A stretch of 18,997 nucleotides of DNA from contig CAJNDS010001433.1 in the NCBI GenBank assembly GCA_905221605.1, positions 1 through 18,997 on the forward strand, given 5' to 3'. This DNA is from Symbiodinium natans (Eukaryota; Sar; Dinophyceae; Suessiales; Symbiodiniaceae). Made by a program: the position numbers and the translations under genes. A model generated the notes under the pieces. It was not told the DNA's origin and made no database searches. It worked only from the letters and a program-made list of their open reading frames with translations. Of this stretch, positions 1 to 8,594 are shown piece by piece. Position 1 is the first letter of the stretch, and each line of letters begins with the position of its first letter.

Positions 1-300
1 CCTAAACTATAAACGTTTACAGTTTTGGAGCCCCCCTTTATAGTTTAGCGCCTAAACTATAGATGTCTATAGTTTAAGAGCCACTCTTTATAGTTTAGCG
101 CCTAAACTAGTAAGGTCCATAGGTCAGGAGCCAACCTGTATGGTTCAGCGCCTCAACTATAAAAGTCTATAGTTTAGGAACCAAGCTTGATAGTTTAGCG
201 CCTAAACTATAAACGTCTATAGTTTAGGAGCCGCTCTTATAGTTTAACGCCAACACTACAAACGTCTACAGTTTATAGGGGTCGCTTTCTATAGTTTGGC
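1..300. repeat. 50-bp palindromic satellite, end of array in unit U0
   Basis: About six copies of the 50-bp satellite described at 4814-6064. Position 1 aligns with about 5765 of unit U1. The copy at about 101-150 is diverged (CTAGTAAGGTCCATAGGTCAGG replaces the usual ACGT-centred palindrome); the same diverged copy recurs near 5861 in U1 and 16100 in U3, so it is an old fixed variant marking the right end of the array. U2 lacks it because of a deletion. From about 240 the words become TATAGTTTGGC-like and grade into the next satellite. Confidence 0.9.
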
Positions 301-1608
301 ATAAACGGTACCCCCGCGGGCCTAAACTGTGAACGGTACCCCCACGCGGATTTTCGGACATTGGCTAAACTATAAACGTCGGACATTTGGGGCCACTTTC
401 TACAGTTGGGCACCTAAACTGTAAACGGTACCCCCCACGCGGATTTTCGGACTTTGGTTAAACTATAAGCGTCTATAGTTCAGGGGCCGCTTTCTTTAGT
501 GTGGCACCTAAACCGTGAATGGTACCCCCACACGGATTCTCGGACTTTTGCTAAACTATAAACGTTTATTGTTTTAGGGGTCTATAGCTTGACACCTGAC
601 TGTAAACGTGCAAAACGGTACCCCCTACGCGGATTTTCGGATTTTGGCTACACTGTAAGCGTCTATAGTTTAGGGGCCACTTTCTATAGTTTGGCACCTG
701 AACTGTAAACGGTACCCTCACGCGGATTTTCGGATGTTGGCCTAGACTGTAAACGGTACCCCCGCGCGGATTTTCGGCCTTTGGCTGAACTATAAACGTC
801 GACAGTTTTTGGGGCCACCTTCTACAGTTTGGCACCTAAACTGTAAACGGTACCCCTACGCGGATTTTCGGACTTTGGCTAAACTATAAACGTCTTTAGT
901 TTAGGGGCCACTTTCTATAGTTTGGCACCTAAACTGCAAGCGGTGCCCCCACGCGGATTTTCGGACTTTGGCTAAGCTATAAACACCTATAGTTTTAGGG
1001 GTCACTTTCTATATTTTGGCACCTGAACTGTAAATTGTAACCTCACGTGGATTTTCGGACTTTTGCGAACCTATAAACGTCTATAGTTTAGGGGCACTTT
1101 CAAACTGTAAGCGGTACCCCCGCGCGGATTTTCGGACTTTGGCTAAACTATAAACGTTTATAGCTTAGGGGCGACTTTCTATTGTTCGGCACTTACACTA
1201 TAAATGGTACCCCCGCGCGGATTTTCGACTGTGGCTACACTATAAACGTTGAAAGTTTGGGGCACTTTCTATAGTTTGGCACCTAAACTGTAAACGTTAC
1301 CCCCACACGGGTTTTCGGACTTTGGCTAAACTATAAACGTCTATAGTTCAGGGGCCACTTTCTATAGTTCGGCACCTAAACTATATATGGTACCCCCACG
1401 CGGATTTTGGGACTTTGGCTAAACTATAAACGTCGAAAGTTTGGGGCCACTTTCTACAGTTTGGCACCTAAACTGCAAACGCTACCCCCACGCGGATTTT
1501 CGGACTTTGTTTAAACTATAAGCGTCTATAATTTAGGGGCCACTTTCTATAGTTTGGCACTTGAACTGTAAACGGTACCCCACGCGCATTTTCGGACTTT
1601 GGCTAAGC
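301..1608. repeat. ~92-bp GGTACC satellite array, unit U0
   Basis: A tandem array of about 14 units with a period of 90-93 bp (for example GGTACC at 1113 and 1206 are 93 bp apart). Each unit has GGTACCCCC, then ACGCGGATTTTCGG, then GGCTAAACTATAAACG, a TATAGTTTAGGGG word, and CTATAGTTTGGCACCTAAAC. The GGTACC is a KpnI site, decayed to GGTGCC, GTTACC or GCTACC in some copies. The TATAGTTTAG word and its inverse are shared with the 50-bp satellite, so the family looks like a 50-bp-type sequence into which a CpG-rich segment was added. This is the fullest copy of the array in the window. Short open frames here are periodic by-products. Confidence 0.9.
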
Positions 1609-1624
1609 CATGCTAAGTCATAAA

Positions 1625-1799
1625 CAAGGTGGAGGCAACGCGCAAGGAAGGTGGAAGCAAGTGGAAACAAGGTGGAAGCAAGGTGGCAGCAAGATGGAAG
1701 CAAGGTTGAAGAACGGTAGAAGCAAGGTGGAAGCAAGGTTGAAGCAAAGTGCAAGCAACGTGGAAGCGAGCTGGAAGCAAGGTGGAAGCAGGGTGGAAT
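1625..1799. repeat. 11-bp purine-rich minisatellite, unit U0
   Basis: Sixteen tandem copies of a unit close to CAAGGTGGAAG, all 11 bp except one of 10 bp. The + strand is strongly purine-rich. Because 11 is not a multiple of 3, each frame cycles with an 11-residue (33-bp) period, and long open frames arise on both strands without being genes. The short lead-in at 1609-1624 (around ATGCTAAGTCATAAA) is present in all four units. Confidence 0.95.
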
Positions 1800-2651
1800 C
1801 ACTAGCTACGGTCAGCCGCCGCCGATGTTTTTCCCCCCGGGCGCAAAACCTCCAATCAATGAACGGTTTTCCCCCGGGACGCAAAACCTCCGGTCTTTCC
1901 ATGCTCGCAAAACCTCCAATCGACACAGAAATGCTTCACGGATCTACAGGAGGTGTAAAGCCTCCAATCAATTCAAAGATGGTTTTCCCTCGGGCGCAAA
2001 ACCTCCAATCAATGCAACGGTCTTTCCCCCGGGCGCAAAACCTCCGGTGGGCCCAAATGGCTTCGCGATTCATATGTTGATAGAGCACGAGAACGGTGCT
2101 CAAAAGCTACATCCAACCAGTGATGTCTTTCCCCCGACAGCACCTCGGATCTGTATCCTGATATAGCACAAGTACCGGGCTTAATACCTGCCTTTGGTGT
2201 CGTGCCAGGACGGTGCTTAAACGCTGCCTTTCCCCCGCCGATGTTTTTCTCCCGGGCGCAAAACCTCCAATCAACGCAACGGTCTTTCCCCCGGGCATGA
2301 AACCTCCCTGCTGGCAAAACCTCCGGTCGACCCCAAAAAAAAGCATCGCGGATTTACATGCTGATAGAGCACAAGTACGGTGCTCAAGAGCTACGTCTAA
2401 CAAGCGACGTCCTCCTCTGACAGCAGAACCTCCAATCAACTCGCGGTCGACCCACCTGTGGATTGATATAGTACAAGTGCCGGGCTCGAAAGCTACGGTC
2501 AACCACCGATGTCTTCCCCCGGGCAGAAACCTCCGTTCGACCCAAACATGCTCTTCGGTTTTCTTTGTGATCTGAGCACCATGCTTAAAGCTACGGTCAA
2601 CCATCGGTCTCTTTCCCCCGGGCGCAAAACCTCCGGTTGACCCCCCTGCAA
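1800..2651. repeat. Degenerate CCCGGG-module repeat block, unit U0
   Basis: A block of diverged, irregular repeats. A sub-repeat of about 40 bp has TCTTTCCCCCGGGCGCAAAA followed by CCTCCAATCAACGCAACGG or CCTCCGGTCGACCC. A larger module adds GCTACGGTCAACCACCGATG before it and a GAGCAC hairpin after it. CCCGGG is a SmaI/XmaI site. Two short inverted repeats are clear: GAGCAC at 2083-2088 pairing with GTGCTC at 2096-2101, and GAGCAC at 2367-2372 pairing with GTGCTC at 2380-2385, each with a 7-nt loop. Open frames on both strands here (up to about 230 residues in the U2 copy) are unrelated to each other and show no known domain. Confidence 0.85.
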
Positions 2652-2709
2652 GACTAGCAGGCTGCAAGGGGACTAAGATCGCGGTGGAACAAACAAGCAA
2701 CTTTGACTA

Positions 2710-2724
2710 GGGTGTAATACACCC
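2710..2724. other. Inverted repeat GGGTGTA-A-TACACCC
   Basis: Seven-bp perfect arms around a single A. Copies lie at 8297-8311 and 12929-12943. In U3 (18574-18588) a G was lost and a C became T, yet the arms are still perfectly complementary (AGGTGTA with TACACCT). It is compatible with a dimeric protein-binding site; no such protein is known here. Confidence 0.7.
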
Positions 2725-2769
2725 CGACAAGAACGCATACAAGAAGGTGAGTGAGAAAAAAACAAGAGA

Positions 2770-2795
2770 GTTTCCTAAACATGAGTTTAGGAAAC
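2770..2795. other. Perfect 11-bp-arm hairpin beside telobox, U0
   Basis: The left arm GTTTCCTAAAC (2770-2780) and right arm GTTTAGGAAAC (2785-2795) are exact reverse complements around the loop ATGA. The arms contain CCTAAAC and GTTTAGG, one base short of the telomere repeat. Copies lie at 8357-8382 and 12989-13014. The U3 copy at 18634-18659 has one mismatch (GTTTAGAAAAC). Confidence 0.85.
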
Positions 2796-2796
2796 T

Positions 2797-2805
2797 AAAC
2801 CCTAA
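2797..2805 (+). other. Lone telobox AAACCCTAA
   Basis: A single exact AAACCCTAA separated by one base from the hairpin and about 180 bp from the telomere array. It recurs at 8384-8392, 13016-13024 and 18661-18669. In plants this 9-mer is a known binding element of telomere-repeat-binding Myb-type proteins; binding here is inferred. It may instead be a relic of an older telomere tract. Confidence 0.7.
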
Positions 2806-2983
2806 AAGGCGGAGCTGGCTAAGGGTGGGAGCCGCACTTGACGGCGCGGGAGGGAAACGCGTGAAATGATGTGGCCGAAGCAAGGCCCCATTCTCGGTGG
2901 CCTTGAGCGTGCTCCGGAACCGAAACAAATTTCAAGTTTGTTCGCCCGTCCGGCCATGTCATATCCTTCTCCAGCTTCGGCGC

Positions 2984-3077
2984 AAACCCTAAACCCTAAA
3001 CCCTAAACCCTAAACCCTAAACCCTAAACCCTAAACCCTAAACCCTAAACCCTAAACCCTAAACCCTAAACCCTAAA
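2984..3077 (+). repeat. Interstitial telomere array (CCCTAAA)n, closes U0
   Basis: Thirteen perfect 7-bp repeats plus AAA (94 bp). The left junction is GGCGC then AAACCCT; the right junction is CCCTAAA then CTCAGGCGTGG. With C-rich repeats on the + strand, the array has the polarity of a left chromosome end. No substitutions are seen. Confidence 0.98.
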
Positions 3078-3086
3078 CTCAGGCGT

Positions 3087-3122
3087 GGCTGGTGGGGGAG
3101 CTTCGCTCCTTTCCCACCAGCC
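3087..3122. other. Long hairpin, 10-bp plus 5-bp stem, U1
   Basis: GGCTGGTGGG (3087-3096) pairs with CCCACCAGCC (3113-3122). Inside, GGAGC (3097-3101) pairs with GCTCC (3105-3109) around the loop TTC, with a 3-nt TTT bulge on the right side. Identical copies lie at 8604-8639 and 13663-13698. It could be a transcript structure or a cruciform; it lacks a T-run after it, so it does not look like a bacterial-type terminator. Confidence 0.8.
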
Positions 3123-3234
3123 GAGCCGCCCAAAGCAAGTGGCTGCATGGGCATCGCACATACAATATGCCTATACAGCAGTTCAACTGTCTTACCAGAG
3201 AGCGTGCCGTGCCACCGCTAGGCAGTGGAGCGGT

Positions 3235-3263
3235 GTCAGTACTGACAATATATTATATATATA
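3235..3263. promoter_or_regulatory. Palindrome GTCAGTACTGAC plus AT-rich TATA-like tract (possible)
   Basis: The 12-bp perfect palindrome (3235-3246) is followed by 17 bases of only A and T (3247-3263), including TATATATA. It is the most AT-rich spot in the unit and is repeated at 8752-8780 and 13811-13839. It could serve as a core promoter in either direction; leftward transcription would enter the telomere array and yield TTTAGGG-repeat RNA like TERRA. The sequence alone does not prove promoter activity. Confidence 0.25.
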
Positions 3264-3288
3264 CCCCAACACCTGCCCGAAATCACGG

Positions 3289-3430
3289 TTAAACTATAAA
3301 GATTTCTATAGTTTTGCGTCTAAACTATAAACGTTTATAGTTTAGGCTCTATAGTTTTGGCTCTAAACTATAGACGTTTATAGTTTAGCGTCTATAGTTT
3401 AGGGCTTTATAGTTTAGGCTTTATAGTTTA
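3289..3430. repeat. Transition of TATAGTTTAG words, U1
   Basis: Irregularly spaced TATAGTTTAG words in both orientations, including ACGTTTATAGTTTAG palindromes and a word reading TTTAGGG. It has neither the 50-bp nor the 267-bp period. It may be the least reorganised form of the satellite. The equivalent stretches are 8806-8947 and 13865-14006. Confidence 0.8.
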
Positions 3431-4813
3431 GCGGCTAAACTATAAACGTCTATAGTTTAGGAGTCAGGCTTTATAGTTTAGCGCCGAAACCATAAACGTT
3501 TATAGTTTAGGCTCTAGAGTTTGGGGCTCTATAGTTTAGGGCAAAATCCAGAAATTGGAGGCAGCATTTCCCGCATCGATTTCTGTACTAAAAAATCGCA
3601 TTTTGAAGCTCGGTCCAGGCCAATCCTGGGGGACCCCCCACGGATGGTCCTAAACTATAAACGCTTGTATAGTTTAGGATCCAACCTTTATAGTTTAGCG
3701 GCTAAACTATAAACGTCTATAGTTTAGGGGTCAGGCTTTATAGTTTAGCGCCGAAACTATAAACGTTTATAGTTTAGGCTCTAGAGTTTGGGGCTCTATA
3801 GTTTAGGGCAAAATCCAGAAATTGGAGGCAGCATTTCCGGCATCGATTTCTGTACTAAAAAATCGCATTTTGAAGCTCGGTCCAGGCCAATCCTGGGGGA
3901 CCCCCCACGGCTGGTCCTAAACTATAAACACTTCTATAGTTTAGGAGCCAACCTTTATAGTTTAGCGGCTAAACTATAAACGTCTATAGTTTAGGGGTCA
4001 GGCTTTATAGTTTAGCGCCGAAACTATAAACGTTTATAGTTTAGGCTCTAGAGTTTGGGGCTCTATAGTTTAGGGCAAAATCCAGAAATTGGAGGCAGCA
4101 TTTCCGGCATCGATTTCTGTACTAAAAAATCGCATTTTGAAGCTCGGTCCAGGCCAATCCTGGGGGACCCCCCACGGCTGTTTCTAAACTATAAACGTTT
4201 CTAGAGTTTGGGAGCCAACCTTTACAGTTTAGCGCCTAAACTATAAACGTCTATAGTTTAGGAGTCAGGCTTTATAGTTTAGCGCCGAAACTATAAACGT
4301 CTATAGTTTAGGCTCTAGAGTTCGGGGCTCTATAGTTTAGGGCAAAATCCAGAAATTGGAGGCAGCATTTCCGGCATCGATTTCTGTACTAAAAAATCGC
4401 ATTTTGAAGCTCGGTCCAGGCCAATCCTGGGGGACCCCCCACGGCTGGTTCTAAACTATAAACGTTTCTATAGTTTGGGAGCCAACCTTTACAGTTTAGC
4501 GCCTAAACTATAAACGTCTATAGTTTAGGAGTCAGGCTTTATAGTTTAGCGCCGAAACTATAAACGTCTATAGTTTAGGCTCTAGAGTTTGGGGCTCTAT
4601 AGTTTAGGGCAAAATCCAGAAATTGGAGGCAGCATTTCCGGCATCGATTTCTGTACTAAAAAATCGCATTTTGAAGCTCGGTCCAGGCCAATCCTGGGGG
4701 ACCCCCCACGGCTGGTTCTAAACTATAAACGTTTCTATAGTTTGGGAGCCAACCTTTATAGTTTAGCGGCTAACTATCAACGTTTATAGTTTAGGGGTCA
4801 GGCTTTATAGTTC
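3431..4813. repeat. 267-bp composite repeat array, U1 (five cores)
   Basis: Five copies with an exact 267-bp period. A 105-bp core not made of satellite words starts at GGGCAAAATCC and ends at CCCCCCACGG: 3539-3643, 3806-3910, 4073-4177, 4340-4444 and 4607-4711. The other ~162 bp is TATAGTTTAG-type sequence. Within the core, CGATTT pairs with AAATCG over a 10-nt loop, and GGTCCAGG can pair with CCT(GGG)GGACC around CCAAT. Each copy yields a 63-66-codon frame starting at a TTG (for example 3521-3712); these are repeat by-products. The core function is unknown. Confidence 0.93.
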
Positions 4814-6064
4814 AGCGCCGAAACTATAAACGTCTATAGTTTAAGAGCCCCTCTTTATAGTTTAGCGCCTAAACTATAAACGTCTATAGTTTCGGAGCCA
4901 TTCTTTATAGTTTAGCGCCTAAACTATAAACGTTTACAGTTTAGGAGCCCCTCTTTATAGTTTAGCGCCTAAACTATAAACGTCTATAGTTTAGGAGCCA
5001 CTCTTTATAGTTTAGCGCCTAAACTATAAACGTCTATAGTTTAGGAGCCCCTTTTATAGTTTAGCGCCTAAACTATAAACGTTTACAGTTTAGGAGCCCC
5101 TCTTTATAGTTCAGCGCCTAAACTATAAACGTCTATAGTTTAGGAGCCACTCTTTATAGTTTAGCGCCTAAACTATAAACGTTTACAGTTTAGGAGCCAC
5201 TCTTTATAGTTTAGCGCCTAAACTATAAACGTCTATAGTTTAGGAGCCACTCTTTATAGTTTAGCGCCTAAACTACAAACGTTTACAGTTTAGGAACCCC
5301 TCTTTATAGTTTAGCGCCTAAACCATAAACGTCTATAGTTTCGGAGCCATTCTTCATAGTTTAGCGCCTAAACTATAAACGTCTAAAGTGTCGGAGCCAT
5401 CTTTGTAGTTTAGCGCCTAAACTATAAACGTTTACAGTTTAGGAGCCCCTCTTTATAGTTTAGCGCCTAAACTATAAACATCTATAGTTTAGGAGCCACT
5501 CTTTATAGTTTAGCGCCTAAACTATAAACGTCTATAAATTAGGAGCCACTCTTTATAGTTTAGCGCCTAAACTATAAACGTCTTTAATTTAGGAGCCCCT
5601 CTTTATAGTTTAGCGCCTAAACTATAAACGTTTACAGATTCGGAGCCCCTCTTTATAGTTTAGCGCCTAAACTATAAACGTCTATAGTTCGGAGCCACTC
5701 TTTATAGTTTAGCGCCTAGACTATAAGCGTTTACAGTTTAGGAGCCCCTCTTTATAGTTTAGCGCCTAAACTATAAACGTTTACAGTTTAGGAGCCCCCC
5801 TTTATAGTTTAGCGCCTAAACTATAGACGTCTATAGTTTAAGAGCCACTCTTTATATTTTAGCGCCTAAACTAGTAAGGTCCATAGGTCAGGAGCCAACC
5901 TGTATAGTTCAGCGCCTCAACTATAAACGTCTATAGTTTAGGAGCCAAGCTTGATAGTTTAGCGCCTGAACTATAAACGTCTATAGTTTAGGAGCCGCTC
6001 TTATAGTTTAACGACAACACTACAAACGTCTACAGTTTATAGGGGTCGCTTTCTATAGTTTGGC
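4814..6064. repeat. 50-bp palindromic satellite array, U1
   Basis: About 25 copies of a 50-bp unit. The first part is an inverted repeat: CCTAAACTATA, centre AACGTC or AACGTT, then TATAGTTTAGG. Next comes a spacer AGCCACTC or AGCCCCTC, then TTTATAGTTTAG, CGC, and the CTAAAC of the next unit, which forms a second inverted repeat across the boundary (12-bp arms around CGC). Two sequence types intermix, ACGTCTATAG with GCCACTC and ACGTTTACAG with GCCCCTC, though not strictly alternating. The right end carries the diverged CTAGTAAGGTCC variant. No coding potential is seen. Confidence 0.95.
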
Positions 6065-7197
6065 ATAAACGGTACCCCCGCGGGCCTAAACTGTGAACGG
6101 TACCCCCACGCGGATTTTCGGACATTGGCTAAACTATAAACGTCGAACATTTGGGGCCACTTTCTACAGTTGGGCACCTAAACTGTAAACGGTACCCCCC
6201 ACGCGGATTTTCGGACTTTGGTTAAACTATAAGCGTCTATAGTTCAGGGGCCGCTTTCTTTAGTGTGGCACCTAAACCGTGAATGGTACCCCCACACGGA
6301 TTCTCGGACTTTGGCTAAACTATAAATGTCTATTGTTTTAGGGGTCACTTTCTATAGCTTGACACCTGACTGTAAACGTGCAAAACGGTACCCCCTACGC
6401 GGATTTTCGGACTTTGGCTACACTGTAAGCGTCTATAGTTTAGGGGCCACTGTCTATAGTTTGGCACCTGAACTGTAAACGGTACCCTCGCGCGGATTTT
6501 CGGATGTTGGCCTAGACTGTAAACGGTACCCCCACGCAGATTTTCGGCCTTTGGCTGAACTATAAACGTCGACAGTTTTTGGGGCCACCTTCTACAGTTT
6601 GGCACCTAAACTGTAAACGGTACCCCCACGTGGATTTTCGGACTTTGGCTAAACTATAAACGTCTTTAGTTTAGGGGCCACTTCCTATAGTTTGGCACCT
6701 AAACTGCAAGCGGTGCCCCCACGCGGATTTTCGGACTTTGGCTAAGCTATAAACACCTATAGTTTTAGGGGTCACTTTCTATAGTTTGGCACCTGAACTG
6801 TAAATTGTAACCTCACGTGGATACACTATAAACGTTGAAAGTTTGGGGCCACTTTCTATAGTTTGGCACCTAAACTGTAAACGTTACCCCCACACGGGTT
6901 TTCGGACTTTGGCTAAACTATAAACGTCTATAGTTCAGGGGCCACTTTCTATAGTTCGGCACCTAAACTATATATGGTACCCCCACGCGGATTTTCGGCC
7001 TTTGGCTGAACTATAAACGTCGACAGTTTTTGGGGCCACTTTCTACAGTTTGGCACCTAAACTGCAAACGCTACCCCCACGCGGATTTTCGGACTTTGTT
7101 TAAACTATAAGCGTCTATAATTTAGGGGCCACTTTCTATAGTTTGGCACTTGAACTGTAAACGGTACCCCACGCGGATTTTCGGACTTTGGCTAAGC
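6065..7197. repeat. ~92-bp GGTACC satellite array, U1
   Basis: About 12 copies of the same family as 301-1608. Compared with U0, it has lost 184 bp at about 6822: sequence ending CACGTGGAT continues directly as ACACTATAAACG. The loss removes the region matching about 1053-1236 of U0, which U2 and U3 still carry. Only one base of shared sequence is seen at the break, so it does not look like a simple in-register unequal exchange. Confidence 0.9.
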
Positions 7198-7213
7198 CAT
7201 GCTAAGTCATAAA

Positions 7214-7388
7214 CAAGGTGGAGGCAACGCGCAAGGAAGGTGGAAGCAAGTGGAAACAAGGTGGAAGCAAGGTGGCAGCAAGATGGAAGCAAGGTTGAAG
7301 AACGGTAGAAGCAAGGTGGAAGCAAGGTGGAAGCAAAGTGCAAGCAACGTGGAAGCGAGCTGGAAGCAAGGTGGAAGCAGGGTGGAAT
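7214..7388. repeat. 11-bp purine-rich minisatellite, U1
   Basis: Sixteen copies as in U0, differing by single bases (for example AAGGTGGAAGC where U0 has AAGGTTGAAGC near 1736). The lead-in at 7198-7213 matches U0. Confidence 0.95.
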
Positions 7389-8238
7389 CACTAGCTACGG
7401 TCAGCCGCCGCCGATGTTTTTCCCCCCGGGCGCAAAACCTCCAATCAATGAACGGTTTTCCCCCGGGACGCAAAACCTCCGGTCTTTCCATGCTCGCAAA
7501 ACCTCCAATCGACACAGAAATGCTTCACGGATCTACAGGAGGCGTAAAGCCTCCAATCAATTCAAAGATGGTTTTCCCTCGGGCGCAAAACCTCCAATCA
7601 ATGCAACGGTCTTTCCCCCGGGCGCAAAACCTCCGGTGGGCCCAAATGGCTTCGCGATTCATATGTTGATAGAGCACGAGAACGGTGCTCAAAAGCTACA
7701 TCCAACCAGTGATGTCTTTCCCCCGACAGCACCTCGGATCTGTATCCTGATATAGCACAAGTACCGGGCTTAATACCTGCCTTTGGTGTCGTGCCAGGAC
7801 GGTGCTTAAACGCTGCCTTTCCCCCGCCGATGTTTTTCTCCCGGGCGCAAAACCTCCAATCAACGCAACGGTCTTTCCCCCGGGCATGAAACCTCCCTGC
7901 TGGCAAAACCTCCGGTCGACCCAAAGAAAAGCTTCGCGGATTTACATGCTGATAGAGCACAAGTACGGTGCCAAGAGCTACGTCTAACAAGCGACGTCCT
8001 CCTCTGACAGCAGAACCTCCAATCAACTCGCGGTCGACCCACCTGTGGATTGATATAGTACAAGTGCCGGGCTCGAAAGCTACGGTCAACCACCGATGTC
8101 TTCCCCCGGGCAGAAACCTCCGTTCGACCCAAACATGCTCTTCGGTTTTCTTTGTGATCTGAGCACCATGCTTAAAGCTACGGTCAACCATCGGTCTCTT
8201 TCCCCCGGGCGCAAAACCTCCGGCTGACCCCCCTGCAA
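7389..8238. repeat. CCCGGG-module repeat block, U1
   Basis: The same modules as 1800-2651. U1 has lost bases in the second GAGCAC hairpin (about 7955-7975: GTGCTC became GTGCC), breaking its right arm. It shares AAGCTTCGCGG with the related TGCTTCGCGG of U3, where U0 and U2 read AAGCATCGCGG. Confidence 0.85.
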
Positions 8239-8570
8239 GACTAGCAGGCTGCAAGAGGACTAAGATCGTGGTGGAACAAGCAAGCAACTTTGACTAGGGT
8301 GTAATACACCCCGACAAGCACGCATACAAGAAGGGCGGTGAGAAAAAAACAAGAGAGTTTCCTAAACATGAGTTTAGGAAACTAAACCCTAAAAGGCGGA
8401 GCTGGCTAAGGGTGGGAGCCGCACTTGACGGCGCGGGAGGGAAACGCGTGAAATGATGTGGCCGAAGCAAGGCCCCATTCTCGGTGGCCTTGAGCGTGCT
8501 CCGGAACCGAAACAAATTTCAAGTTTGTTCGCCCGTCCGGCCATGTCATATCCTTCTCCAGCTTCGGCGC
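8239..8570. repeat. Pre-telomeric conserved block, U1
   Basis: 332 bp, like 2652-2983. It carries the U1/U3-type variants: ATCGTGG instead of ATCGCGG, and AAGGGCGGTGAG instead of AAGGTGAGTGAG. The inverted repeat (8297-8311), hairpin (8357-8382) and telobox (8384-8392) are intact. Confidence 0.85.
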
Positions 8571-8594
8571 AAACCCTAAACCCTAAACCCTAAA
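8571..8594 (+). repeat. Interstitial telomere array, closes U1 (short)
   Basis: Only three CCCTAAA repeats plus AAA (24 bp), with the same junctions as 2984-3077. It is the shortest of the arrays and shows that the number of repeats varies by whole 7-bp steps while the flanks stay fixed. Confidence 0.98.

Larger units (their letters stand above)
2652..2983. repeat. Pre-telomeric conserved block, unit U0
   Basis: A 332-bp stretch of mostly non-repetitive sequence found once per unit, always ending GCTTCGGCGC directly before the CCCTAAA array. It holds an inverted repeat at 2710-2724, a perfect hairpin at 2770-2795 and a lone telobox at 2797-2805 (separate entries). A frame of 73 codons runs leftward on the minus strand (2928 to 2707); it is present in all units but the near-identity of the units makes that uninformative. 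No function is recognised. Confidence 0.85.
3078..3288. repeat. Post-telomeric 211-bp block with stacked hairpins, start of U1
   Basis: Found once per unit, immediately right of each complete telomere array. It holds a long hairpin (3087-3122), a second stem CACCGCT/AGCGGTG (3213-3219 with 3229-3235), a perfect 12-bp palindrome GTCAGTACTGAC (3235-3246) and an AT-only tract to 3263. No tRNA, 5S or snRNA signature is recognised. Small frames of 66 and 81 codons overlap here in two phases and are not credible genes. The block could be a structured RNA or a regulatory island for transcripts crossing the telomere array; this is inference. Confidence 0.85.

Noticed and set aside
1610-2080. 156-codon plus-strand frame with an 11-residue periodic, basic N-terminal part (also in U1 and U2)
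   Set aside because: It reads through the 11-bp minisatellite and the CCCGGG modules, other frames on both strands are equally open, and the extra 11 bp in U3 changes the frame. It is a product of the repeat.
2707-2928. 73-codon minus-strand open frame with a hydrophobic C-terminal half, present in U0, U1 and U2 (8294-8515, 12926-13147) and altered in U3
   Set aside because: Units are nearly identical, so its recurrence says little. The differences between copies change amino acids freely, and U3 has a one-base loss that moves the stop. No known domain is recognised.
3078-3288. tRNA, 5S rRNA, snRNA or telomerase RNA gene
   Set aside because: The stems do not fit a cloverleaf, no A/B-box pair or 5S core is recognisable, and I see no telomerase template stretch inside the block itself.
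3521-3712. Repeated 63-66-codon frames in the 267-bp repeats
   Set aside because: They start at TTG, not ATG, recur once per 267-bp unit because 267 is a multiple of 3, and include satellite words. There is no sign of translation.
3431-4813. Mobile element or LTR-type element
   Set aside because: I see no terminal inverted or long terminal repeats flanking a unique body, no target-site duplication, and no transposase or reverse-transcriptase motifs.
4814-6064. CRISPR array (regularly spaced palindromic repeats)
   Set aside because: The whole 50-bp unit repeats with no unique spacers, there are no cas genes, and the telomere repeats show a eukaryotic chromosome.
4814-6064. Centromeric satellite
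   Set aside because: The period of 50 bp and the direct linkage to telomere repeats in every unit fit a subtelomeric setting better. A centromeric role cannot be excluded without chromatin data, but nothing here supports it.
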